Below are positions 22,579-29,860 of a DNA stretch of 33,003 bases, piece after piece. Positions within the stretch are counted from its first letter, which is position 1, and each line of letters begins with the position of its first letter. The stretch spans positions 1 through 33,003 of the forward strand of contig JAHDWB010000013.1 in NCBI GenBank assembly GCA_023382595.1, written 5' to 3'. The stretch comes from Anaerolineales bacterium. Lineage in GTDB: Bacteria; Chloroflexota; Anaerolineae; Anaerolineales; Villigracilaceae. The notes beneath the pieces were generated by a model. The model saw nothing but the letters and a program-made list of their open reading frames with translations, had not been told where the DNA came from and ran no database searches. The position numbers and the translations under genes are program-made.

Positions 22579-23106
22579 ATGAAAAATCTTGATGGTTGTC
22601 AAATCCCCTGCGTTCCAAAGTTTTCACTGGGACCTGCCACCCCTACCGAGAAATCATGGATTGGTCGTATCAAGCGCCTGTTGGCAGTTCCATGGAATCG
22701 CCATGTCAAGAAGTGGCTTAAGAGTGCTTATTACACATCTGTTCGTTGGCGTGGAGGCTCGTCAGCCCAGGCTCAAGCAAAGGAATTTGCGGCAACAACT
22801 CCACTCATGCAGGGGGATTGGGTGCGAGTCCGTTCACGTGAGGAGATCCTTGCAACACTTGACCCGTTCAAAGAGCTGAAAGGCTGCGCGTTTCTTCCGG
22901 ATATGTATGAATATTGCGGGACACGCCAGCGCGTGCTCAGATCCATGCGGCACTTTATGGATGAGCGTGATTACAAACTCAAGAAGGCTCGCGGTGTCAT
23001 TTTGCTCGAAAATGTGATCTGCAATGGCACCCCAACCTTTGGTGAATGTGATCGCTGTTGTTTTCTTTTCTGGCGGGAGGAATGGCTGGAAAAGATAGAT
23101 AAATAG
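22579..23106 (+). CDS. Conserved EPS-cluster protein of unknown function with Cys motifs
   Basis: A 175-residue protein that I cannot assign to a characterised family. The first 90 residues are basic and variable. The rest is compact and looks conserved: LKGCAFLPDMYEYCGTRQRVLRSM (about 99-122), GVILLENVICNGTPTFGECDRCCFLFWREEWL (about 139-170). Five cysteines sit in this half (in YEYCG, VICNG and ECDRCC), which suggests a metal site or redox function. No signal peptide is visible. AAGGAGA lies five bases before the ATG, so it is well translated. It follows the acyltransferase by 26 bases and precedes the priming sugar transferase, so a role in modifying or handling the repeat unit is likely but unproven. 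Confidence 0.7.
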   Translation: MKNLDGCQIPCVPKFSLGPATPTEKSWIGRIKRLLAVPWNRHVKKWLKSAYYTSVRWRGGSSAQAQAKEFAATTPLMQGDWVRVRSREEILATLDPFKELKGCAFLPDMYEYCGTRQRVLRSMRHFMDERDYKLKKARGVILLENVICNGTPTFGECDRCCFLFWREEWLEKIDK

Positions 23107-23155
23107 GCGTTGAATTTGATCTGATCGATGGATCATGATAGCCAGTGGAGGATGA

Positions 23156-24844
23156 ATGCTTCGTTCTAAGCCAAGGCAAAAAGAAACAAGAAATGTTGAT
23201 CTCGACAAGCAGGAAGCAACTGGAATAAACTTCCGTAGTGTGCTGGAAGGATGGGTAAAACGCGTCTTTGATTTCTCTACATCATTGATTGGCTTAATAC
23301 TTCTTTCCCCTTTTTTTCTGCTTATTGCCATTTTGATCAAACGAGATTCTTCTGGCCCAGTGTTTTATTGGGGATCTCGTATCGGGCGTCATGGGGTTGT
23401 TTTTAAGATGCTGAAGTTCCGCACCATGTATGAAACCCGGAAAAGCTATCGCGGTCCACGTGTAACCTGCAAGGAAGATGACCGTATTACACCCATTGGT
23501 AAATGGTTGCGCGAAACCAAACTGAACGAACTCCCACAACTTTGGAACGTCTTGATCGGGGAAATGAGTTGGGTGGGTCCGCGGCCGGAAGATCCAGCTA
23601 TTTCCAAGACGTGGCCTCAAAAAATTGCCCGTGAAATCCTTTCCGTACGTCCCGGCATTACTAGCCCGGCCTCTGTCCTATATCGTGACGAAGAAAGTAT
23701 GCTTCATGCCGGCGCCGTCATGCAGAAATATCTTCATGAATTAAGCCCGGATAAAATGCGTCTCGATCAACTCTATGTTCGATATCGTTCATTCTGGCTT
23801 GATCTGGATGTTATGCTCTGGACTGCGTTATTGCTAATGCCCAAGATCAAGGCATATTCACCTCCTGAGCAGTTGTTATTTGTGGGTCCAGTTACCCGCC
23901 TGGTACAGCGTTATGTCAGTTGGTTTATATGGGATTTTTTGATCGTTCTAATATCTATTGGCGCTATTGGTGCATTTGTGCGATTGTTTGGTCCATTGCA
24001 TATTGGATGGTTCAGGGCCATGGTCATGGCATTGGGATGCTCGGTGCTATATAGTGGGTTGGGCGTTCTATTCTCAACAAATCGTATTCACTGGTCCAAG
24101 GCATCTTCCTGGGATGCGGTTCGTTTGGGCGGGGGCTGGTTTATTGCCACTATTATTATCATAGGGCTTCATCTTTATCTGGGATTTGCCAGCCTTCGGA
24201 GTTATGGCGTAATCCTTGGCGCATCTTTACTTTCCCTATTCGGCATGATCGTGTTTCGATATCGTGGCAGATTGGTGAGTGGTCTGTTAAGCAAATTGTT
24301 GATCCATCGTCTTAATGCCCATTCTGCTCACGAACGTGTACTTGTTGTTGGCTCAGGGCGGACAGCTGAACACATAGCATGGTTGATGGATCATCCAACG
24401 TACTCAAGAAAATTTAAGATCGTCGGTTTTGTCGATGACGATCTGCGGTCGCAGGGAATGGAAATTTATGGTTCCAAAGTGATTGGCAGAGTGGACGATA
24501 TCCGACGGATCGTGAAGGCGTTTGATGTTGGTTTGATCATCCTTGCAGACAATCAAATTGTATCGCACAGGTACAGCGAATTTCGCAATGTAGAAGGCTT
24601 TAATTTCGCCAGAATTGTCGTGGCACCTGATATTTTTGGATCCCTAAACAGTTTGGATGGTGGAGCAGGTAATGGTGGGGTTAGGGACAACTTAAAAGAT
24701 TTTCAGTGTCAGCATTGTCTTGCTAGATATTCCAATAATCATTCAAGTGGGCATGAACTCATGATAGCGCCGTTAATGAGTAAGCTCCGTATTACGGAAG
24801 ACAGGGAAAAATGGAAAATTTCTGGGCAAAGAAAAAGGTCTTAA
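23156..24844 (+). CDS. Polyprenyl-phosphate sugar-1-phosphate transferase with permuted domains
   Basis: A 562-residue protein. The catalytic phosphoglycosyltransferase module comes first (about 33-230): RVFDFSTSLIGLILLSPFFLL membrane anchor, FKMLKFRTMYE, LRETKLNELPQLWNVL and GEMSWVGPRPEDP. It is followed by four membrane helices (about 255-275, 283-305, 325-345, 350-367) and a Rossmann-like domain (RVLVVGSGRTAEHIAWLM, from 394). In WbaP-type enzymes the order is the reverse. The residue matching the nucleophile aspartate of PglC is asparagine here (N124, before E125). The expected job is to place the first sugar phosphate on undecaprenyl phosphate and so start each repeat. TGGAGG lies four bases before the ATG. 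The end overlaps the next gene by 34 bases. Confidence 0.85.
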   Translation: MLRSKPRQKETRNVDLDKQEATGINFRSVLEGWVKRVFDFSTSLIGLILLSPFFLLIAILIKRDSSGPVFYWGSRIGRHGVVFKMLKFRTMYETRKSYRGPRVTCKEDDRITPIGKWLRETKLNELPQLWNVLIGEMSWVGPRPEDPAISKTWPQKIAREILSVRPGITSPASVLYRDEESMLHAGAVMQKYLHELSPDKMRLDQLYVRYRSFWLDLDVMLWTALLLMPKIKAYSPPEQLLFVGPVTRLVQRYVSWFIWDFLIVLISIGAIGAFVRLFGPLHIGWFRAMVMALGCSVLYSGLGVLFSTNRIHWSKASSWDAVRLGGGWFIATIIIIGLHLYLGFASLRSYGVILGASLLSLFGMIVFRYRGRLVSGLLSKLLIHRLNAHSAHERVLVVGSGRTAEHIAWLMDHPTYSRKFKIVGFVDDDLRSQGMEIYGSKVIGRVDDIRRIVKAFDVGLIILADNQIVSHRYSEFRNVEGFNFARIVVAPDIFGSLNSLDGGAGNGGVRDNLKDFQCQHCLARYSNNHSSGHELMIAPLMSKLRITEDREKWKISGQRKRS

Positions 24845-25806
24845 TAACCGGCGCTGGCGGATTTATAGGGAGTCGCCTTGTTGAACGACTTATAGGAGCT
24901 GGGGCGTCAGTCCGAGCATTTGTCCGCTATAACTCTCGTACAGACCCGGGGCTGCTTCGAATGCTCGCCCCGGAAACGGTTTCTCAACTTGAGATCGTCG
25001 GCGGAGATTTGCGGGATTTGGATGCCATTCGCAAGGCGGTTAAGGATTGTGAATTTGTATTTCATCTCGGCGCACTGATTTCCATTCCGTATTCCTATCA
25101 ACACCCGATTGAAGTTGCAGAATCAAATTTCATGGGGACATTGAATGTTTTGATGGCTTGCCGTGATCTTGGTGTACAACGTTTAATCCATACATCCACA
25201 AGTGAGGTCTATGGTACGGCGCTTACACCTGTGATCGATGAGACTCATCCTCTTCAGGGACAATCTCCTTATTCTGCAAGCAAAATCGGTGCAGATAAAT
25301 TGGCTGAAAGTTTTTACTGTGCCTATGAACTTCCTGTTGTCACTGTTCGTCCGTTTAATACGTATGGACCACGTCAATCTGCCCGAGCCGTCATTCCCAC
25401 GATTATCACTCAGGCGATTGCAGGGAACACAATCCGCTTGGGCAGCCTGGATACGATCCGTGATTTTACTTATGTGGACGACACGGTGGATGGTTTTCTG
25501 TGCGCTGCCATTGCCAGCGATGTTGATGGATGTGCCTTTAATCTTGGAACTGGTGAGGCGATCAGTATTGGCGATCTTTCTGAGATGATCATTCGAAAGG
25601 TTGGCAATCAGGTAAAGGTCGAGATAGATGCGGCTCGATTTCGTCCACAGAAATCTGAGGTCAAGCGTCTGTTGTCAGATAATTCTCTGGCACGTGAGCG
25701 CTTGGACTGGGCGCCGACTGTGAGTTTGGATGATGGTTTAGATAAAACCATCTCGTGGATCATGAAAAACTTGAACCATTATCGCATTGGCACGTATGAA
25801 CTCTAA
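24811..25806 (+). CDS. NDP-sugar 4,6-dehydratase, LegB-like (SDR family)
   Basis: A 331-residue extended SDR enzyme. The NAD site VLITGAGGFIGSRLVERL is at residues 10-27, followed by HLGALISIPYSY, the catalytic serine/threonine region HTSTSEVYGT, and the tyrosine and lysine in YSASKIGADK. Segments such as PLQGQSPYSASK and RPFNTYGPRQSARAVIPTII are what I recall from LegB, the GDP-GlcNAc 4,6-dehydratase of legionaminic acid synthesis. It should convert an NDP-hexosamine to its 4-keto-6-deoxy form. With the nucleotidyltransferase and aminotransferase that follow it forms a route to an NDP-4-amino-4,6-dideoxy sugar. Sugar and nucleotide identity are inferred. Confidence 0.85.
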   Translation: MENFWAKKKVLITGAGGFIGSRLVERLIGAGASVRAFVRYNSRTDPGLLRMLAPETVSQLEIVGGDLRDLDAIRKAVKDCEFVFHLGALISIPYSYQHPIEVAESNFMGTLNVLMACRDLGVQRLIHTSTSEVYGTALTPVIDETHPLQGQSPYSASKIGADKLAESFYCAYELPVVTVRPFNTYGPRQSARAVIPTIITQAIAGNTIRLGSLDTIRDFTYVDDTVDGFLCAAIASDVDGCAFNLGTGEAISIGDLSEMIIRKVGNQVKVEIDAARFRPQKSEVKRLLSDNSLARERLDWAPTVSLDDGLDKTISWIMKNLNHYRIGTYEL

Positions 25807-25819
25807 TAAGGAGGAGAGC

Positions 25820-26539
25820 ATGAAAGCTGTCGTTTTGGCGGGAGGAAAAGGTGCCCGCCTTGCCCCGTACACCACCATCCTACCCAAGCCTTTGATGCCA
25901 ATCGGGGATATGCCCATTCTCGAAGTGATGCTTCTTCAAATGAAGGATGCGGGAATTGAACACGTTATATTGACAGTTGGGCATTTGTCGGAATTGTTGC
26001 GTGCATTTTTTAAGGATGGAAGTCAATTTGGAATCAATATTACATATAGTTATGAGCAATGCCCATTGGGGACGGCGGGTCCGATTGCGTTGGTCGAAGA
26101 TTTGAATGAAACCTTTTTGGTCTCGAACGGTGATGTGCTTACGACATTGAATTTGCGTGATCTGATCAAGTTTCATCAGGAGCAAAAAGCAGTTGCAACC
26201 ATCGCTGTCCATCATCGCCAATCAAAGATCGATCTGGGGGTGATCCAAAGAGATGGGGATTACCGTATTACAGGATATATCGAGAAGCCGGTTTATGATT
26301 TCATGGTGAGTATGGGGATCTATGTTTTTGAACCCGCCGCGTTGCCTTATATAACGCCCAATGAATATCTTGATTTCCCTGATTTGATCAAGAGGATGAT
26401 CTTGGCGGGTGAAAGGGTTGTTGGGTATGAATTTGAAGGCTATTGGGAAGACCTTGGGCGCCCTGACGATTATGCGCGCGCTGCCAAAGATTTTGAAAAT
26501 ATGCGTGCTCAGTTTCTGCCGAGCTATTGTGAAGGATGA
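25820..26539 (+). CDS. Sugar-1-phosphate nucleotidyltransferase
   Basis: A 239-residue nucleotidyltransferase. It begins with the signature MKAVVLAGGKGARLAPYTTI then LPKPLMPIGDMPILE, and has the product-site VSNGDVLT near residue 100 and EKPVYDFMVSMGIYVFEP near 155. It should activate a sugar-1-phosphate with an NTP in the cytoplasm. It has no C-terminal acyltransferase domain, unlike GlmU, and resembles PtmE-type enzymes of the legionaminic acid route. ATG 25820 is chosen because AAGGAGGAG lies six bases before it; the earlier in-frame start would fall inside the dehydratase gene. The stop overlaps the next start (ATGA). Confidence 0.88.
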   Translation: MKAVVLAGGKGARLAPYTTILPKPLMPIGDMPILEVMLLQMKDAGIEHVILTVGHLSELLRAFFKDGSQFGINITYSYEQCPLGTAGPIALVEDLNETFLVSNGDVLTTLNLRDLIKFHQEQKAVATIAVHHRQSKIDLGVIQRDGDYRITGYIEKPVYDFMVSMGIYVFEPAALPYITPNEYLDFPDLIKRMILAGERVVGYEFEGYWEDLGRPDDYARAAKDFENMRAQFLPSYCEG

Positions 26540-27687
26540 ATCCCATGAAATGGAAAATACCGCTATCTGATATTGACTTTGGACCGGAAGAAAAAGCTGC
26601 TGTTGATAGTGTTTTGCAGAGCCGCTGGTTGACGATGGGTGCTGTTACAGAGGAATTCGAGCAGTCCTTTGCATCCTATATTGGTGCAAAACATGCGATT
26701 GCAGTGACGAATGCAACAGCAGCGCTGCACCTTGCCTGTGTGGCAGCAGGTTTGGGCGCAGGAGATGAGGCGATCGTCCCATCAATGACCTTTGTTGCTA
26801 CTGCCAATGCTGTCCGCTACACGGGTGCGACACCGGTCTTTGCTGACGTCATCGGCGAGCATGATCTAAATATGTCTTATCATTCCATTGAGAAGATGAT
26901 CAGCGGACGGACGCGTGCCATTGTTGTGATGCATTATGGCGGCTATGCTTGTGATATGCCCAGCATCATGGAGTTGGCGCGCGAGCGTGGGTTGAAGGTG
27001 ATCGAAGATGCGGCACATGCGATCGGTTCGGAACTTGGCGGGATCAAACTTGGGATCTGGGGTGACATTGGATGTTTTAGTTTTTTTTCCAATAAGAACA
27101 TGACTACGGGCGAGGGGGGCATGATCGTAACCAACCATGATGCTTATTCGCAGCGACTGCATTCGTTGCGCTCGCACGGTATGACCACAATGACCTGGGA
27201 TCGTCATAAGGGACATGCCTGGAGCTATGATGTGGTTGACTTGGGGTACAACTATCGCATCGATGAGATCCGTGCAGCATTGGGGAAGATTCAACTTGGT
27301 AAATTGCCGGCAAACAATGAGCGCCGCCGGCATCTTGTACGGGTTTATCGGGATATGCTGCGTGAGTTGACCCCGCAGGTCATACTTCCCTTTGAGAATC
27401 ATGCCGGGATTTCAGCCGCTCATCTAATGCCCATACTTTTGCCCTCCGGAACGAACCGGTCGAATTTCATGGATGGGATGAAATCGCAGGGGATTCAAAC
27501 CAGCATCCATTATCCACCCATTCATATGTTTACAGCATACAGCCAGAGCGGAGACAAATACTCCCTGCCCAATACGGTTGATGCTGCGGGGCGCGAGATC
27601 ACTTTGCCGTTGTATCCTGCAATGTCGGATGAGGATATTGTCACTGTTGTAAAGGCTGTTGAGTGCGCACTTGTTCCAGCCCGATGA
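26536..27687 (+). CDS. DegT/DnrJ/EryC1/StrS-type sugar aminotransferase
   Basis: A 383-residue PLP-dependent enzyme. Visible family points are AVTNATAALHLACVAAGLGAGDE, VPSMTFVATANAV, the cofactor aspartate in IEDAAHAIGSE, and the Schiff-base lysine in FFSNKNMTTGEGGMIVTN at about residue 187. It should use glutamate to convert the 4-keto sugar from the dehydratase two genes upstream into a 4-amino sugar. ATG 26536 overlaps the previous stop; ATG 26545 three codons later starts nearer the conserved IPLSDIDFG. The other legionaminic acid genes (epimerase, synthase, CMP transferase) are absent here, so the product is more likely a 4-amino-4,6-dideoxy hexose. Confidence 0.92.
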   Translation: MNPMKWKIPLSDIDFGPEEKAAVDSVLQSRWLTMGAVTEEFEQSFASYIGAKHAIAVTNATAALHLACVAAGLGAGDEAIVPSMTFVATANAVRYTGATPVFADVIGEHDLNMSYHSIEKMISGRTRAIVVMHYGGYACDMPSIMELARERGLKVIEDAAHAIGSELGGIKLGIWGDIGCFSFFSNKNMTTGEGGMIVTNHDAYSQRLHSLRSHGMTTMTWDRHKGHAWSYDVVDLGYNYRIDEIRAALGKIQLGKLPANNERRRHLVRVYRDMLRELTPQVILPFENHAGISAAHLMPILLPSGTNRSNFMDGMKSQGIQTSIHYPPIHMFTAYSQSGDKYSLPNTVDAAGREITLPLYPAMSDEDIVTVVKAVECALVPAR

Positions 27688-27750
27688 TGCTAACTTGGCG
27701 AAAGAACCTGACCCTGTCAGCGATTTATTTTCCATTGAAAGGAAAATACC

Positions 27751-29574
27751 ATGGAGATAAAAGATTTAATCCTGCTTATGTGGCGGAATATAAGATACTT
27801 ATTCTTGGGGCTTGTAGTGGGTGCGGGGATTGGGATCCTTGTCTCGAATATTCAATCTCCCGTGTATGAAGCTACGTCCAAGATTTTGGTCAGCCGGATA
27901 CGCCAGCAAGGCAGTGTGGATATGTTGTCGCTAAGCGATGAACAATTGCTGGCGATCAACCTTCAACTGGCTAAATCCCAACCTGTTTTGGATGATGTAT
28001 TCTCTAAGCTGGGCGATAGAATTGATGCAGATAATATACAGGTCAGCGCCATTCCAAACACGCTGATTGTTCAAATCAGTGTTCAGGATCATGATCCGCT
28101 GCAGGCGGCAACGACTGCCAATCTGCTTGTTGAAACCCTCATTCAAAGAAATGAAATGCTTCTATCCAACCGGTATAAGGAACTGGAAAGTGCCATTGGC
28201 GGGCAACTGGAGCAAGTTGCAGAACAAATTGATGAATTGGAGGTTCAGATCAGCCAGATCAATGATGCGGGGATTCAAGAACAACTAAAGCAGGCAAGCC
28301 AGCAGGTTGAACAATTAAAACAGGATATATCTCGTTTGGAGCAGGAAATCGCGGGCTTTTCCTTTACTCCATCTGCGCTTGAACGTATAGCTCTGGCTGA
28401 GAAACAAGCTCAGTTGGAGCAATCTCGTTCGCTGTTAAATATATACCAGCAGATACAGGTGAATTTGACCTACGTTGGAAAACCCGGGCAGAGTGGTTCA
28501 AGTTTGGAGAACCCCCAACTCGCAACCCTTCAAGCGACATTGGGACTTTATCAACAGATCTACCAGACCATGGTCAATAGCCTTGAAAATGTGCGTTTGG
28601 CGCGCTCACAAAGCAGACAAAATGTGATGCAAATCGTCACCGCCACGCCGCCCAAGACTCCGGTTCGTCCCATGCCGGTTCTTTATCTCTTGTTGGCAAG
28701 TGTCGTAGGGGTGGCATTGGCAGCGACCTCCATTCTGGTATTTGATCACCTGGATGATTCATTAAAGACTGCCGGTCAAATAGAGGAGCTACTTGGTTTG
28801 TCTGTTTTAGGGTCGGTGCTCAAGAACAAGCACCCCCAAAATGAATTGGTCACATTGCATGACCCCTTTTCGGTGGAGTCGGAGGCGTTCCGTGCTTTGG
28901 GAGCGAGCCTGCAAATTGTTGTTGCAGCGAAGAACATCAAAACGTTGATGGTCGTGAACGCAGATCCGGCAGAGACCAAGACGCCTGTCGCTGCAAATTT
29001 GGCTGTGATCAATGCTCAGCAAGGCAAGCAGGTTATCCTTTTGGATGGGGATTTGAAAAATCCCCATCTGCATGTACTCTTTGGCTTGGACAACCATAAG
29101 GGATTTTCGGAGCTTTTGCAGGACGGACAGGATATAAAAAATGTTCGTCACACGATGAAGGACATGAAAGGATTGACCGTGATATCCAGTGGGATGATGG
29201 AGAAGAACGCGACAGTCTGGATGGATGCTGAGAAGTTGGAGCATTTGCTGGAAGGATTGCGGGAACAGACTGATTTGGTGATCGTGGATAGTCCGCCTTC
29301 GGATACTGCTGATGCACAGATCCTTGCATCTAAAATGGATGCGGCGCTTCTGGTGATCCGCGCTGGGCATACTCGTGTTGAGCCGGCACATGCCACTTTG
29401 AAGCGTTTGCAATTGATTGGCGGAAAGGTGATCGGGGCTGTGTTGAACCATGCAACCCAAAGAAGAAATATCAATTGGAAAGTTTTGCCATGGCTAAAAG
29501 AAAAGCCCATGGCTAAGAAAAAAAGCAGGGAGACCAGTGACGGGATTGATGCATCAACGATTTTGCCTTCCTGA
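27751..29574 (+). CDS. Wzz/BY-kinase-like chain-length protein with degenerate ATP site
   Basis: A 607-residue polysaccharide copolymerase fused to a BY-kinase-like domain. Wzz parts: N-terminal helix (about 15-33), a long coiled-coil outer region (about 140-235), and a second helix after the proline-rich PPKTPVRPMP (300-309). The cytoplasmic domain (about 370-570) keeps Walker A' LDGDLKNPH (431-439) and Walker B VIVDSPP (510-516), but the P-loop reads NADPAETKTP (403-412) where active kinases have PGEGKST. Both glycines are lost and only K410 and T411 remain. The tail 571-607 has no tyrosine, so the usual autophosphorylation cluster is missing. It probably sets polymer length and couples export as a structural part, without kinase activity. 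Last gene of the EPS operon, 63 bases after the aminotransferase. Confidence 0.88.
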   Translation: MEIKDLILLMWRNIRYLFLGLVVGAGIGILVSNIQSPVYEATSKILVSRIRQQGSVDMLSLSDEQLLAINLQLAKSQPVLDDVFSKLGDRIDADNIQVSAIPNTLIVQISVQDHDPLQAATTANLLVETLIQRNEMLLSNRYKELESAIGGQLEQVAEQIDELEVQISQINDAGIQEQLKQASQQVEQLKQDISRLEQEIAGFSFTPSALERIALAEKQAQLEQSRSLLNIYQQIQVNLTYVGKPGQSGSSLENPQLATLQATLGLYQQIYQTMVNSLENVRLARSQSRQNVMQIVTATPPKTPVRPMPVLYLLLASVVGVALAATSILVFDHLDDSLKTAGQIEELLGLSVLGSVLKNKHPQNELVTLHDPFSVESEAFRALGASLQIVVAAKNIKTLMVVNADPAETKTPVAANLAVINAQQGKQVILLDGDLKNPHLHVLFGLDNHKGFSELLQDGQDIKNVRHTMKDMKGLTVISSGMMEKNATVWMDAEKLEHLLEGLREQTDLVIVDSPPSDTADAQILASKMDAALLVIRAGHTRVEPAHATLKRLQLIGGKVIGAVLNHATQRRNINWKVLPWLKEKPMAKKKSRETSDGIDASTILPS

Positions 29575-29620
29575 TATCTGGTATTGAGCGGAATATATTT
29601 ACCATTGTTGCTTGTATTTA

Positions 29621-29676
29621 TCTCAAAATAATCCAAAAGATATTCAAAGATTTAAAAAGGTTTGCGGGGGTACAGT
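29621..29676 (+). promoter_or_regulatory. EPS-regulon box, copy C (upstream of the giant surface protein)
   Basis: TCTCAAAATAAT at 29621-29632 begins a block matching copy B at 35 of 39 positions, including 16 identical bases in a row (29644-29659). GTACAGT follows at 29670, again exactly 49 bases from the start of the block. The TCAAA-type repeats fall at 29623, 29633 and 29644. The giant surface protein gene starts about 180 bases later. Confidence 0.7.
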
Positions 29677-29734
29677 GTATTTGTGTTGATTTCACCCTGT
29701 TTAACAGTTCTAAATAAGTAATCCCTAAATCTAC

Positions 29735-29750
29735 CCTCGTTTCGAGGTTT
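29735..29750 (+). promoter_or_regulatory. Short leader hairpin with TTT
   Basis: CCTCG (29735-29739) pairs with CGAGG (29743-29747) across a three-base loop and is followed by TTTATAT. It lies about 65 bases downstream of GTACAGT. On its own it is weak; it is listed because the leaders after boxes A and B also hold a hairpin with a nearby T-run. Confidence 0.3.
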
Positions 29751-29782
29751 ATATCGCTCTTGAACAAAGTGCAAGGAGGAAT

Positions 29783-29803
29783 ATGGATAATGTCACTGAT
29801 TGA
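29783..29803 (+). CDS. Possible six-codon leader ORF
   Basis: ATG 29783 follows a near-perfect AAGGAGGA (29773-29780) and reads MDNVTD before TGA 29801-29803. The strength of the ribosome site for such a short frame is notable. It may act as a landing site for ribosomes upstream of the giant surface protein gene, or may be chance. Confidence 0.3.
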   Translation: MDNVTD

Positions 29804-29821
29804 TTGTTTGAGGAAATAAAC

Positions 29822-29860
29822 ATGTTATTTCATGATTTTCGGAGGCACAATGTCAACTAA
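29822..29860 (+). CDS. Possible 12-codon leader ORF overlapping the next start
   Basis: ATG 29822 has GAGGAAA upstream and reads 12 codons to TAA 29858-29860. This runs through the GGAGG ribosome site (29841-29845) and past the ATG at 29850 of the giant surface protein gene in another frame. Translating it would therefore affect initiation at the main gene. Supported only by position and ribosome site. Confidence 0.25.
   Translation: MLFHDFRRHNVN

Noticed and set aside
28807-29460. Minus-strand open frame of 217 codons over the Wzz/BY-kinase-like gene
   Set aside because: Antisense shadow. The plus strand has clear Walker A' and B motifs and domain order.
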